Positions 12,456 through 31,876 of a stretch of DNA of 64,000 bases are shown in pieces. Positions within the stretch are counted from its first letter, which is position 1. The number at the start of each line of letters is the position of its first letter. Made by a program: the position numbers and the translations under genes. Source of the DNA: Siniperca chuatsi (lineage: Eukaryota; Chordata; Actinopteri; Centrarchiformes; Sinipercidae); NCBI RefSeq assembly GCF_020085105.1, contig NC_058046.1, positions 17,756,675 to 17,820,674 of the forward strand, written 5' to 3'. The notes under the pieces are model-generated. The model did no database searches. It was given only the letters and a program-made list of their open reading frames with translations, and was not told where the DNA came from.

Positions 12456-14130
12456 ATGTGTCAGTCATGTCAAGTTATGTCATTTCTGTTTTGATTTTCA
12501 TAACGGAGCTCATACCTGATGTGTCCTGGTGAGCAACAGCTGAACAGTATGAGACCTACAGAGACAGCTGAGTGGACGAGTGACCAGTGACGTTCTTCTG
12601 GAGGTGGGAGGACTGACCAGTGAGAGAGCAGGACTGATTGGAGGTGATTTACGTTCCTGACATCTTTAACCAAATTACCCGGCATCCCTTGCGATGTGAT
12701 TACTGTGATGCACAGTCTTGATGCTTGTGTGTAAATTGTGTGTGTGTGTTATTTCACTTCTGCCAAGGCAACAGCTCATGCAGAACTAGAAGAGGGATTT
12801 GGACACAACAAGTGAGATTCAAAACTACCAGACAGGAAAAAAAACATCTGTTTTTCAGATTTTGTGTGATAGTCTGATATCTGCTATCTCTGGCAGTTAT
12901 CACAGTTACCATGCCCACTGACCTGCAGGCGAGGCTTAGACAACATGTTCAGGGTTTTATGAAGTAATCTCATTGATTGCCAGCCAAGACGGCTGTCAGG
13001 ACATCCAAAAGATTTTCCCAGAATTCGTTTGAATTTATGGAATCTAACAAGCTTGTGTTTATATTTTCTACAAATGCAAAACAACTTCACACAAAATGCC
13101 TTCCTTTCAGCAATCTGAAGCCTAATACATATTGATTTACACTAGCTGTAATAGGAAAATACAATAAAACTGTCTGTGCTGACATCCATTTGATTAGCTG
13201 ACTCCCTGGTGACTACTAGTGTCATTTTCCCAAAGACTAAAGCAGTGGCCTAAAGATTTTGAAATGAGCTGAGGGAAGCGTTCCCTAATATGCAAGCAAA
13301 TCACATCAAGTCACCTGACCAATTCAATTAAAGACATAAATATAGCAGGTACAATATGTAGTGCTTTTTTGTGGTTCATTGTGAGATGTCTCTACTAAGA
13401 CCAGCACAGTTTCTATTAGAGCTAACAGGCTCATCTGACTGGAAGCCTGCATGATCCATCAGTTCATTTCAGCCACACTGCTCTCTCAGCCCTGCTCTTA
13501 AAGACAGATAGGGGGAGACCGTCTCATTTCACGCTTGCAGGAGTTAATGCTATTAAACTGGACACACAGATAAACTCAAATGTGCACACATTCAAACTCA
13601 CATATACACACACATGTGCACGCGCACACAAGATGTAGCTGCTATCTGATGGCCTGAACAACGGCAACCTCTGAGATAAAGAGCAGCTTTCCTGTTCCAG
13701 TGATACACAGCCATGTTCAGCCTCTAAATGATGTGTGTGTGACTGTGTGTGGGGGTGGTTGTACCTTTGTGTGTGAGTACACATTTGCACCTGCGCTGTG
13801 ACTGATGCAGGACCAATCCCTCAGTGATCCCATTACAACGGTCTGACAAGCGAGGGTTTGTGTGTGTGTGTGTCAGTGTTAGTGTGTGTGCGTGTGTTTG
13901 TGATGGAGAGGATCATCTGAGAACTGCTGTTAGTTAGCAGCATTCTCTATCACTGTGGCATGTCATTATCTGGCTAGGGTCTATGTTACATCACTCATAC
14001 ATGCACATACACACATGCACATAGACGTGCGATCACAAACACACACACACAAACACAGATATTTTTGTGAGGACACTCCATTGACCGAATCGGTTCCTTA
14101 TTCCTCATCACTACATACAGTACGTAACCT

Positions 14131-14466
14131 TAAAGGAAGAGTTTGTCATTTTGGGAAATACCCTTATTTGCTTTCTTCCTGAGAGTTAGAAGAGAAGATT
14201 GATATGACTCCTTGGAGTTGGAGCAAAGAGATGGTTAGCTTAGCTTAGCATAAAGACAAGAGTAAATGAAACAAGAGTAAACAGCTACCCTGGATCTGTC
14301 CAAAGGTTAAAAAAAAGAAATGGAAAAACTTCAATCTATGGTTTTAGGAGTAGTTGTGTGCTGGGACAGTGACTTCCTGGAATCTCCTCACTGTGATGAA
14401 AAGACTCAAAGTCACTGCACTCGGCCAAGAAATATTTCTAGCACATAACTCCCCGTAAAACCATTC
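14131..14466. repeat. Foldback-type dispersed repeat, copy 3
   Basis: Begins with a CATTTTGGGAAATACCCTTA block, then TTGCTTTCTTCCTGAGAG and GTTAGCTTAGCTTAGCATAA. It closes around GGCCAAGAAATATTT and CCCCGTAAAACC, the inner part of the opposite arm. It is a partial relative of the copies at 9,221 and 12,201, shortened by internal and 3' deletion. Confidence 0.7.
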
Positions 14467-14629
14467 ATCTTAAACACAAACCTAATCAAAAACCTAAAGC
14501 TACTTAAAGATGTGAGGACTAGCCACACTGCAACACATATACTGTAAGAGCTAAAACTTCAGAAAGAGAGAACTATTTGGCTAGTTGAGGCAATTGGTCT
14601 TTTGTGTGTGTGTGTATGTGTGTGTGTAC

Positions 14630-14737
14630 CTGTCTCTTAAGCTGTATCAGCTGGGCTTGGAACAGGTTATGCCTTGCCTCCTCATATTTCTCCTCAGGCC
14701 CCTCGTTTACTCGTTTACTTGCAGCTTGTACAGGCAC
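14630..14737 (-). pseudogene. Coiled-coil exon with 8-bp duplication frameshift
   Basis: The minus strand reads an acceptor (CTGCTCTCAG) above 14,737 and a donor (CAG|GTACAC) below 14,630. The upstream exon (14,911-14,964) hands over phase 2, which here gives CLYKLQ and then a stop. The break comes from a perfect tandem 8-mer, TCGTTTAC twice at 14,703-14,718 on the plus strand. Downstream of it the open frame continues EEKYEEARHNLF..., rich in E/K/Q/L like a coiled coil, and leaves in phase 0. Ignoring one 8-mer makes exon, phase and composition consistent. This is either a decayed gene, a carried frameshift allele or an assembly slip. I do not recognise the protein family. Confidence 0.5.
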
Positions 14738-14910
14738 CTGAGAGCAGATTATTGTTTAGGAGACTTGCAGCAGAACAGGCAGAGTAAGTAGATCTCCTCT
14801 CCTCTGCTCTAATCTAATCAAATTTGATGTTTCCAAACACACAGCAGCTGGCTAAAGGCACAGCGATGATACTGTAGGAACAAAGCCCACGCTTGTTGTT
14901 GGAGACTTAC

Positions 14911-14964
14911 CTAAGCTTCTCCAATTCCTGCCTCAATTTAGCATTCTCTCCCTGAAGCTTTACG
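14911..14964 (-). pseudogene. Coiled-coil exon of an unidentified minus-strand gene
   Basis: A 54-bp exon with near-consensus sites on the minus strand: acceptor TTGTTGTTTTCCAG just above 14,964 and donor AG|GTAAGT below 14,911. Only one frame is open (KLQGENAKLRQELEKL), a strong heptad-like coiled-coil segment. It enters and leaves in phase 2. The next exon, about 170 bp downstream on that strand, continues it apart from an 8-bp frameshifting duplication. A weaker upstream exon candidate lies at 15,033-15,116 but carries an in-frame TGA before its donor. Such short exons occur in many coiled-coil proteins, so no name is given. It is classed as a pseudogene because of the downstream break; a functional gene remains possible. 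Confidence 0.5.
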
Positions 14965-15116
14965 CTGGAAAACAACAAGAAAGCAATTTAACGGCCTGAT
15001 GCTGTGTGTGCTTAGGTGTGTATGTGCATTACCCTCAAAATGGTTCATGTCTGTTTGTGGAGCAGACATCCTCTGTGGGCTGATTGGGGCAAGTTTCCCA
15101 TGATCCCACGTTCACT

Positions 15117-17880
15117 CTGCAGCAACACAGAAAAAGATATTCAAACACCAAGAGATGCTACTGACATAAACAACCCTTTAAAAATATCTTGGCCCTCTGA
15201 AAATATTACTCCATCTTTTTACAAACGTGCATTACATGTTCAAATTTGTACAAAAGTAAACACTACAACAGCAACACAGCATGACTATTACCCTGACATT
15301 GGAGGTTAGATGAGTTTTCTCTGTTGCCTAATTTGTGTGATCATCCTGTAAAATACATATTATTTTATACACATGTTATGTGTTTGTAAAATAGCTACAC
15401 AGATGTTGGGGGTCAATGTAGGATTGGGTGGTGGTAGATATGCTACCACTTTTAAGCTTTCATGCATTATTAAAACATCATATGTAATTCTTTCTTCATG
15501 TCAGAAATAATAGGGGGAAGGGCTGATAGCTTTGATACACTATGTGTACATCAAATGTAGAGATCACTTCACTTTAGTCAGTACTGCAAAGGTCCTTTCA
15601 TCACTTTGACCTATCCAGCTCTCACTTTCATCTTACGCTAACGAGGGGCTTATTAATTTCTAATCAAAGGATCCTGATTTACTGCAGGTCCATTGACAGT
15701 ATTCAGCCCTCTATACACAGAAAGTGGATGGGGTCGTCACATTTTAAACAATACATCTAAAGACCAGTGCACACACATGACTGCTCACATAAACACACAA
15801 GGTGAATCTGTCACAGAACACTGCGGCCACTTTTTAATCAGATGTATTAAATTCTATACAGCCAGAGATGAGGGAGGAAAAGATGGAATGGTATGAAGAC
15901 TGAAAAGAGAGCTGCTTTGTGTTGAAGCATGGTAAAAAGTTCCCTCACACACATCTGGAAAGAAGACACTATCTCACTGTGTGTTTGTGAGTGTGTATAT
16001 TTGCGTCTGTGCTCGTGTGCACGCGCACGCAGGAATGGCCGTTCCGCCACGTTCCAGATAATTCCACACACAGGCGGGTCCACACTCTCCCTCTATACTC
16101 CCGGCCCAGCTCGATTAACACACCATTGGTCACTCTGGTCTGTGCTTGTGTGTAACTATCCAGACTCAGTGAAACAGACAACTGTGCCTGTCTGTCATAG
16201 GCTGTTTAACAAGAGATTCTGCCTCGAGAATCTCAATCTGCAGATGCTGAGAGCCAGTAGAGCAAACCACAAGTTTTATCAGTAAAAAACACATTCAGTC
16301 TATCAGCCGAATCAATCATATCTCTTGTAGCTAGACTCTAAACTATTAAAACATCATATAAAAGTAGTCATGCTGTTGTAGCAGCATAATATTAAAAGAA
16401 TTCCTATGAGAAATTGAGTTACTGGATGGCATGATAATCTAATCAAAATCAGAGTTGGTCTATTATTACTAGTATCCAATTAAGGTAGAGTGTTATCATG
16501 TGTTTCCATTTGAATTCAGCATGGAATGAGTAATGAGAAAAATAAAGATGAGGTGAATAGGAAACACACAGAAATTTGTGTCCAATAACTTTCATGACAA
16601 GTATCTTATTAAGAATCAAAATATTTTTGATAATATCTGCAGAATAATAAAGTAGCATACGGTAAACTCATTGTTCATTCTTCCCATGTATAGCAACGCT
16701 TTTAAAAGCATGACGGTCCAGGGGTGGTCTGCTGAATTGATTGTATTTATTAAAAAGGTAAATTAAATGATATCATCAGCATGTATGCGAGTCAGTAGGA
16801 GAATTTCCAACCATGTTTTGCAGTCAGTCTTACACTCATCCTGACCCTGTTAGAAACACCATGTCTGCCCAATATCACAAAGACAATTCAGTTCAGACAA
16901 AAGGCCAGGTGCACATACAGGAGGAAGATTATTCGGTTTTAACACTTAACCAGACTTAAACCAGAGACAACAATAGTCTATGATACAAAAGACAGCAGCT
17001 TAGCAGCTACAGTAATCCACCTGTGTCACAGTGCCATCTAGCTTCCGAATGAAGAATTGCAAAGACATTTTCTGCAATTAATTAATTAATAACAAACTTA
17101 ATGTTTAGTTTTTAAACTGTAAAATTGAAATATCAGAATTTATTAATTAAACAGGAGGACATACTGCATCAACGTTTGAGAGTAAAGAGCAGAATCATTT
17201 TGATGAATCCTGCAATTTTTCCCTACAATGGTAGGTATGGTGTTACATTATACAGTGGGATGGAAATCTGTACAATCTAATACATCCTACTTCAATAGCC
17301 CTGTAATACATACTAACATATTAAGGCTTCTAATGTTCAATTTTTGTAGAGGCTGTGTTAGAAACATGCTCCTTTAACTCTGTGATCATTTGGGGGGCTA
17401 GTTTGTGGTGTTGTTGTTGTTGTTGTTGTTGTATTAGACTGCTTTATATTGTAATATGGCACTGTTATTTTGTTCACTACTTGTGTATAAAGTGAGCTAC
17501 AGATGTATATTTTATCACCCAAGACACCTACTGGAGCTGTTAATACACACAGCACGCTGTAGTGACACAGACAAGAGCACTGAGTGGTCATAGACACAAA
17601 AAACAACCATGACGCAGTGCAGAGAGTGTGAATAACTGTTTGAAGCAAACATTCATGAGACCTGCAAAGCACTTACAGACACAGAGTGACTCACACAGAG
17701 CTCATTTTCTCACTCTTGCTCTCTGCACACTTGTCCATTTGTCTTGGCAATAAACTTCCAATGTTTTGGAGTAAATTAATTACTAATAAAGGAACCAAGT
17801 AATGGCTCTACAGTAATATCCCTCAAAGGTCAGTAAAACACCTCCGCTTAATTTGGGCACATGTACGTTTCGTTGCACAC
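15117..17880. other. Intergenic or intronic stretch
   Basis: No recognised gene. It has AT-rich sequence and a GTT trinucleotide run near 17,409-17,432. If the minus-strand coiled-coil gene is real, its 5' exons should lie here or further right, but I could not identify them convincingly. Confidence 0.5.
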
Positions 17881-18017
17881 ACACACACACACTCACACAC
17901 ACACACATTGAGTGAGCTCTCCACTTTCACAGGCTGTGTTGACTCAGTGGAATTCCTCTATTGGTTTATTTAACATTCTGCGGTTCAGCAAGTGCCTGTG
18001 TCCAAAGAGAGGCCAGG

Positions 18018-18128
<111 letters not shown>

Positions 18129-18611
18129 CTGGGAGCAGAACAAAGTGGTGTCTGTCTGTCCTGAGTAAACACACACTCTCACTCTGTTTAGAACCTAACC
18201 TACCTGCCTGTGGAATGCACAGAATCCAGCTGCTATGGCAACAGAAACCTGCCAGTAAATCTCTGTTTAACACCTTCTCTCACACACACACACACACACA
18301 CACAGCCGACCTTCAGATTTCACTGGGATGATGCAGTGTTTCCTGTAGCACCACTTTAGATGTATTTCTTTCATCTTATGATACAATATGGTATACTTTA
18401 TTGTCCCTGAGGGGAAACTCGTATTGGACTCACAGCACTGCTGTGTATCATGATTGCAAAACAAAACAACTACACAAGAGTCAATAGATCAACAAACCAT
18501 CAAATTAATAATATCCAACACATTCATAAAAAATAACAACACAGAACAAATTCAAACATCCACACAACACCCCCAAATATTTTTTATCCTATACACTCCA
18601 CAACTCAATTA

Positions 18612-18700
18612 CATACATAATACTTTTTCACAGCAGACATAGTGACTTGTCATAGCAGCAAAAGCACAGGTATTACTAATTAACGATGGCTCCATTCTGT
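18612..18700. repeat. Dispersed repeat fragment, copy 1
   Basis: Shares the blocks TTTTTCACAGCAGACAT and GATGGCTCCA, in the same order, with 19,634-19,690. It is probably part of an unnamed interspersed element. The preceding 18,380-18,430 segment (TTTATTGTCCCTGAGGGGAAA) and the CAATAAAGAACTTGAAGTG stretch near 19,116-19,134 resemble tails of fish retroelements. Confidence 0.45.
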
Positions 18701-19633
18701 TTCCCAGTAAGTCATAAGAGTGTGACAGTGAGCCAGCATACACAATACCAGGAGTCTGAAACTAAAGCAGCTAAATGGAATTCAGCCATCATTCATTTTA
18801 TTATTTACACATGTGATTTTTCAACAGGTGTCCTGTTCTTACCTGTCCATAACATGTCTACATTACAGTTTATTCATTTAATCATCACTGTACATCTGCC
18901 TACCACAGTATTATATTTTATTGTATTGTATTATATTCTATATGTAATATTTTATTTTATATTTTAACTTCTGCACTATTTTATGTCTTATACTCTCACT
19001 TTTTACTTGTGTGATTTTCTTTTTATACATATTGTTTGAGCATTGTTGGAGGGATCCTGAGAATTAAGGATTTTATTGCCAGTGATTGCTTCACTGTAAT
19101 TGTTGTGCATAGGACAATAAAGAACTTGAAGTGAAAACACCTCTGTGGGTGTACAATGGATAGGGGCTTTAATATCTGACTATAGATGTGTCCCAGTTCC
19201 ATACAGAGTAATGCTAAGGTTTTGAATGTAGTGTGTTCACACTGAAAAAGTGACCAAATTAAGTATACTCAAAAAAGTCAGTATGTAAACACAAGATTTT
19301 TGTGAGGGGTGTTGATTAACACTATTGTCCCATAATGCGATGCACAAATGAAATTGAGGAGCAACTCACAGCTCACAAATGCAGACAATTTTATAAATTG
19401 CTGGTGTTAAAACAGCTACAGGAAGTTGGAAAACTAAAACTAAAATTTTATAATTATTACTGTAAATCTCTTGGCAGTGGCATTATTAAGGCACAGTTTG
19501 ATTGACATCTGTCAGGGCACATGTATTGTGTTGTGGTCCTGTTAGGACATAATGGTAAAGTAAGTGGATTTTCTAACATGATGTAGGCCATGCAAATAGT
19601 TTGTGGAATGAAACTGGGACACACCACAGTTAC

Positions 19634-19690
19634 CTTTTTCACAGCAGACATTTTGACGTGGAACTAATAAAATTAATGATGGCTCCAGTA
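19634..19690. repeat. Dispersed repeat fragment, copy 2
   Basis: Second copy of the blocks seen at 18,612-18,700. On the minus strand it imitates a first coding exon (ATG, five codons, AAG|GTAACT), but sharing it with the other copy argues for a repeat. Confidence 0.45.
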
Positions 19691-19939
19691 ATTAATGCAA
19701 TACAGCATATAATCGTGTGATTAGTTACACTTGTGTATGTCAAGTTAAAATGTCTATGAAAAGGTCAATTGTGTTGAAAAAGTTTCACTTAATTCGCTTT
19801 CCCACGAGGTGGTAGTAAATGGTCCACTACTGTATACATGATGTTAATGCTAATGCTATATGTTTTTTTATTATTTCATTTCATATATAACCAACGGTCA
19901 AACTTTGTTAACATAGGATGCGTAAAGTCTACGTCAAAC

Positions 19940-20067
19940 GTAAACCTGAAGTGACGTATTCCCCTAACCCCGAACTTCCGCCTTGCACGTGTGTCTACTG
20001 AAAATGTGGACAACTGAGCTTAAGAATTAATAGTAATAATATTCTAAACACACTAAATGGTTGAAAC
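19940..20067 (+). promoter_or_regulatory. riok2: Probable riok2 core promoter
   Basis: Just before the riok2 start codon there is no TATA box. Instead there are a TGACGTA half-CRE (about 19,952), an ETS-type ACTTCCG (19,974-19,980) and an E-box CACGTG (19,986-19,991). A second, better ETS match, ACTTCCGGG, lies inside the first coding exon (20,114-20,122). This TATA-less ETS/E-box pattern is usual for housekeeping and ribosome-biogenesis genes. The transcription start is not determined. Confidence 0.5.
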
Positions 20068-24575
<4,508 letters not shown>

Positions 24576-25781
24576 ATAGGACTGCAGAGATGAACAGACG
24601 TATTTCATGTCAACATGCTTTTTGTTTGGTTATCATGCCTGCTGCGTGGTTCCTCTGCTCCTTTGTTAGGAAAGTTGATGATAGTTGATGGAAAAATTCA
24701 GCAAGAGAGTATCTGTAACTCAACTGTTCCGTACTGTCATGGAAAATACACGCAAGAAGAAAGACAGATCTTCTAGCTTCCTTCCTATTTGAACTGCACA
24801 GTGAACTATCATGTTCAACATACAGTCTAATGTAAATATCAACTATTATATGAAGCCATATGATTGATAATTAAACCATTTAAACATTACTAATGAGGTG
24901 TGCTTTTATCTGTTTATTCAAAAGAATGGTTTAACAAATGAGAACATTTAAGAACATCATATGCACCTGTGCTAAACATGTTTGCTAGTCAAGGGAGCAC
25001 ATTCTTTTTAATTGATACTCACATATCAACCTCCAAGATGGTTACAAAAGACCCATTGAGTAACTTCTGCTATTATTGTAGTTTCAAATTCATTCTAGGT
25101 CTGGGTGTACTACTGACAGTGATTGATGTGGATTTAAGATTCAAACTAAATGCAAGTTCATGGGGAGCTTTTATTTATACGAAACTCCTGTGGTTCAAAG
25201 GTCTCCAACTATTATGGTAATTTGAATAAATTGCTACCCTCACCTTCCCAGCAACTAATCAAAAAAGTAGAGCCTGACACAAGCATGTGGGAACATATGT
25301 GCTCCAGAACACCAATACATTCAGCATGAAAAGTTGCAGGAAATACAGAGTGAGGCATGACATGTAAAAGATGAGAGAGTAGAGGAGTTCAGAGCTAAGA
25401 AACCACTTCTTCACTACAGATTCTTCTCAGAATTCAGTTCATTTATGCGTAAGAGGCTTTCAGAAAGCGGGTGAATTCAGACCTGAACAATGGCCATTCA
25501 TATTGAAGAGGGTGAATGGAGCTCAGACCCTGGGCTCTGTGGGCTCAAATTAGTGTGTGAATTCAAAAGAATCCCATCCCCACACATTTTAACACACTAC
25601 ATGTTGGGTAGATGATGGATCCAGTAATATGCCAGACTTTCCACAGAACAATTCATGTTTTTCCTGTTCCTCAAGATGGTACATTATGCTGGGTGCAGGT
25701 CTTTAACTGTCCGAGTCTGTTCAGGGATTAGCCAGCTGCACAGTCCGAGGGGAAGGGTTCAGCATTCCAGCTCTGCACCTC

Positions 25782-25817
<36 letters not shown>

Positions 25818-26128
25818 GAAAGAGTGAGGGGCCCACTGAGCTAATTGGCAGCGATGGTGACAAAGGTGGTCCTCTTCAAAAGAGAAACCATGTTGAGATG
25901 TTCATACAAAAGAGGAGGAGGAAGGGAGAAAAGGGGTTTAGGAGGTGGAGAAAGGGAGAGTGGAGGGGCTTTCAGATTTTGAGTTTATTCCTTATGATGT
26001 TCCCATCCTGAGCTGTGATGACGGTGGTGGTTGCTCATTTCTAGGACCATGTGTGCCATTTTGATGGACCATTTTGATGAAAAAAGTGAACTGAATGTGT
26101 TGGAGGCAGCTGTGGAAGTAAACACTGG
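24576..26128 (+). other. riok2 3' UTR and riok2-lix1 spacer
   Basis: A candidate poly(A) signal ATTAAA lies at 24,870-24,875, about 300 bp after the riok2 stop. The rest shows a short GT microsatellite (25,783-25,804), a purine-rich patch (25,909-25,965) and no other gene. The lix1 promoter and 5' UTR must be in the last part; no TATA box is evident. Confidence 0.5.
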
Positions 26129-29616
<3,488 letters not shown>

Positions 29617-31229
29617 ACTGAAGCAGAAAGTACAGGATGGATGATAAAAGTTGTCATTTGACTCTGTGAATGAGCTAAAAGTCTGCCACTCGAGATGTGA
29701 CATCTCTTTGGGAGAACAGAACATATCAAGCATGGTCTTCAGGTTTTGTAAGAGTTCTGTAATTGCGAGAGTTGTACAACAGTTGTGTTAATTTGTGTAT
29801 TTATAATGCTCTAACCTTATTAACATTCTTTTGTGACTATAGAACTAAGACTTAAAGATGTGTGTAGTGTGTTTTGCAACTTTAACCACAAGAAATACAA
29901 CATTCAAATGATTTAAATCAATTAGCAGGAAATGTATTTGAGTTGTAGCAGTGACCATCTATCTATTTTGTATGAAGAGTACTCTACTGCCTTAGCTTTT
30001 ATGAATGTTTTCTTTTTGACAAGTATATTATGACATGTCACCTGTTACTTCAAATACAGGAATTTTAAAAAGATTAAAATTATTTAGCCTATGAACTGCT
30101 TTACATACCAGCAACTCAGTACTCCTCCATGCCTCACTGTTGCTTTCTCCTTCTCTGTCTAGCATGTCATCTGGCGTGTCAATTTCCTCAATGGAAATTA
30201 CTTGCCAGAGCAACTCAGGATACTGACTGACTGTGTGACATGTTTGATGACGTGTTGGCTGGATGCTATGAGACAGAGAGTCTGTTATGAGACACACAGT
30301 TGAAAGAGGATGGCTGGTCAACTGCAGCTATAATTATAAGAGCCAGCACTTAACCATGTTCTTCATGATAAAATGGATACAGGCCAAGAACATTTGATTG
30401 TCTTAGGTTTGGTTGGGAGTGAATGCATTTTAAAGGGAAAATGTTTTTTTTTTTTAAATCATTGTAATATACATTTGTAAATAAATATCTTTCTGTTACT
30501 CATGACCTGCCCGTGCATTCATATGAACACTGCTGGAAATGGTGAGGCACTTTTAAAAGTGTAATCTATTACAGACTACATAACTGAGAAATTATTAATT
30601 GCAATGTATTTCGATTACTTTTGGATTTGTGGGTTATTTTTCTTGTATGATCACCTTAGTTGAGATGAGAGTGAACAACCATGCCACCAGATCACAGAAC
30701 AGGTTAGCTTGTAAGGTTCATTATACCAACCCTGAACTGAAGAAGACTGCTTTATGGTACGATGCATCAATTTGCTACGTGAATGATCTGCAAAACAAAC
30801 CGAAGTACCATAAAGTTCTACTTGCTGATATTTAAAATAATATTTGTGAGCATTTTAATTCTTGTGTCTGTGTGTGTGATGTTTTTTTGTGTGACTGGCT
30901 TGTCTTGTTTTGATCTTGTATATATTAAAATAATTTGTTCTCAGGTTTCTCTTGCAGATGAGATATTGACCTCAATGAGACCTCCTGAATGAATAAAGCT
31001 TAACTAACTAAATACAGTACTCAGTTAAACAAAATGTGTAGCTGTATTGAAATCTGATTGATGGATTAAACTAGTCTTTAATAACTCCATCCAGGTATCA
31101 AGACAGTCATATTACACTCAGTAGATAATGAGTGACATTCACCCGTAACCTCTCAGTAAACGGCCACTGTGACTTTTGGTGCGTATGATACAGTTTGAGC
31201 TCTCTGGCTTTCCGTAGAGAGGTGGAGTA
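29617..31229 (+). other. lix1 3' UTR and spacer to epg5
   Basis: Candidate poly(A) signals AATAAA lie at 30,480-30,485 and 30,992-30,997. A poly(T) run sits near 30,448. No further coding exon is visible. Confidence 0.5.
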
Positions 31230-31239
31230 GTCACGTGAT
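31230..31239 (+). promoter_or_regulatory. epg5: CLEAR-type E-box upstream of epg5
   Basis: GTCACGTGAT differs by one base from the palindromic CLEAR consensus GTCACGTGAC, bound by TFEB/TFE3/MITF at lysosomal and autophagy genes. It lies about 640 bp before the epg5 start codon, just upstream of the likely 5' UTR. Motif and gene function agree; binding itself is inferred. Confidence 0.5.
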
Positions 31240-31362
31240 CAAAGATTGTGATCGCTCGCTGAGTTCCTGGAATAAACAAAACAAATAACAGCTGACCAGC
31301 GGATGGGGCTACCACCCCATGTCACTTACTTGACATCTTATTTCGATCATTTGAGCGACAAT

Positions 31363-31416
31363 ATGGAAAACGTAGAGCCGCTGGTGAATAAATTACTGAG
31401 GAGAAAGACAGCGTAA
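31363..31416 (+). other. Upstream ORF (17 codons) in the likely epg5 5' region
   Basis: ATG at 31,363 opens a 17-residue frame (MENVEPLVNKLLRRKTA) that ends with TAA. It lies between the CLEAR-type box and the epg5 start. Whether it is in the mature leader depends on the unmapped transcription start and any 5' UTR intron. Confidence 0.3.
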
Positions 31417-31829
31417 CAAGCTAAGAGCTATGCGTTAGCTTAGCTTAGTATTGATAGAGCGTCTTCAGTTGTGTAGCTAAGTAGAGTTTCATCAGAAATT
31501 AAATCACAAGCTGGTTTTGTTTTCCTAAAATGTATTCTCTGGATATTATGCCTACGCTAAGAGACATGCCAGTTGTTGCCTTGCTATCCTTCTCCAGTGA
31601 CTTTTCTCAACGGGCCATACCGGAGTGTTTTGTTTACAATCCGTGACAGGTGTTTATCTTGACAACACAGCCAGCCACTAACGTTAGCTGCTTATCAAAG
31701 GATAGAGCTCGCTAGCCATCCCAGCTAATGGTTGCTGTTTGTGTGTATCTAGTTTACGTTTGAGGACTGTTCGTTTTCAGCTGATCAGCGTCGTTTCCGC
31801 CAGGAGACACCTCAGTCACCTGTTTGTCA

Positions 31830-31835
31830 ATGTGA
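31830..31835 (+). other. Start-stop element ATGTGA before the epg5 ATG
   Basis: ATG is followed at once by TGA, 41 bases before the epg5 initiator. It is in the stretch running straight into the coding start, so it is very likely part of the leader. Such minimal uORFs can stall initiating ribosomes. Confidence 0.4.
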
Positions 31836-31876
31836 TCTGAGTTGTGGAAAAAGCTGGTGTGAGCAGACAAGATAAG

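Noticed and set aside
16195-16260. Plus- and minus-strand frames (RFCLENLNLQML; IEILEAESLVKQ) that look helical.
   Set aside because: Both strands look equally plausible, no usable donor closes either frame, and nothing matches a known protein.
17021-17072. Minus-strand frame MSLQFFIRKLDGTVTQ with a GT after CAG, resembling a first exon.
   Set aside because: The donor (GTGGAT) is weak, no promoter or matching downstream exon is visible, and the phrase containing TGGCACTGTGAC looks like repeat-derived sequence.
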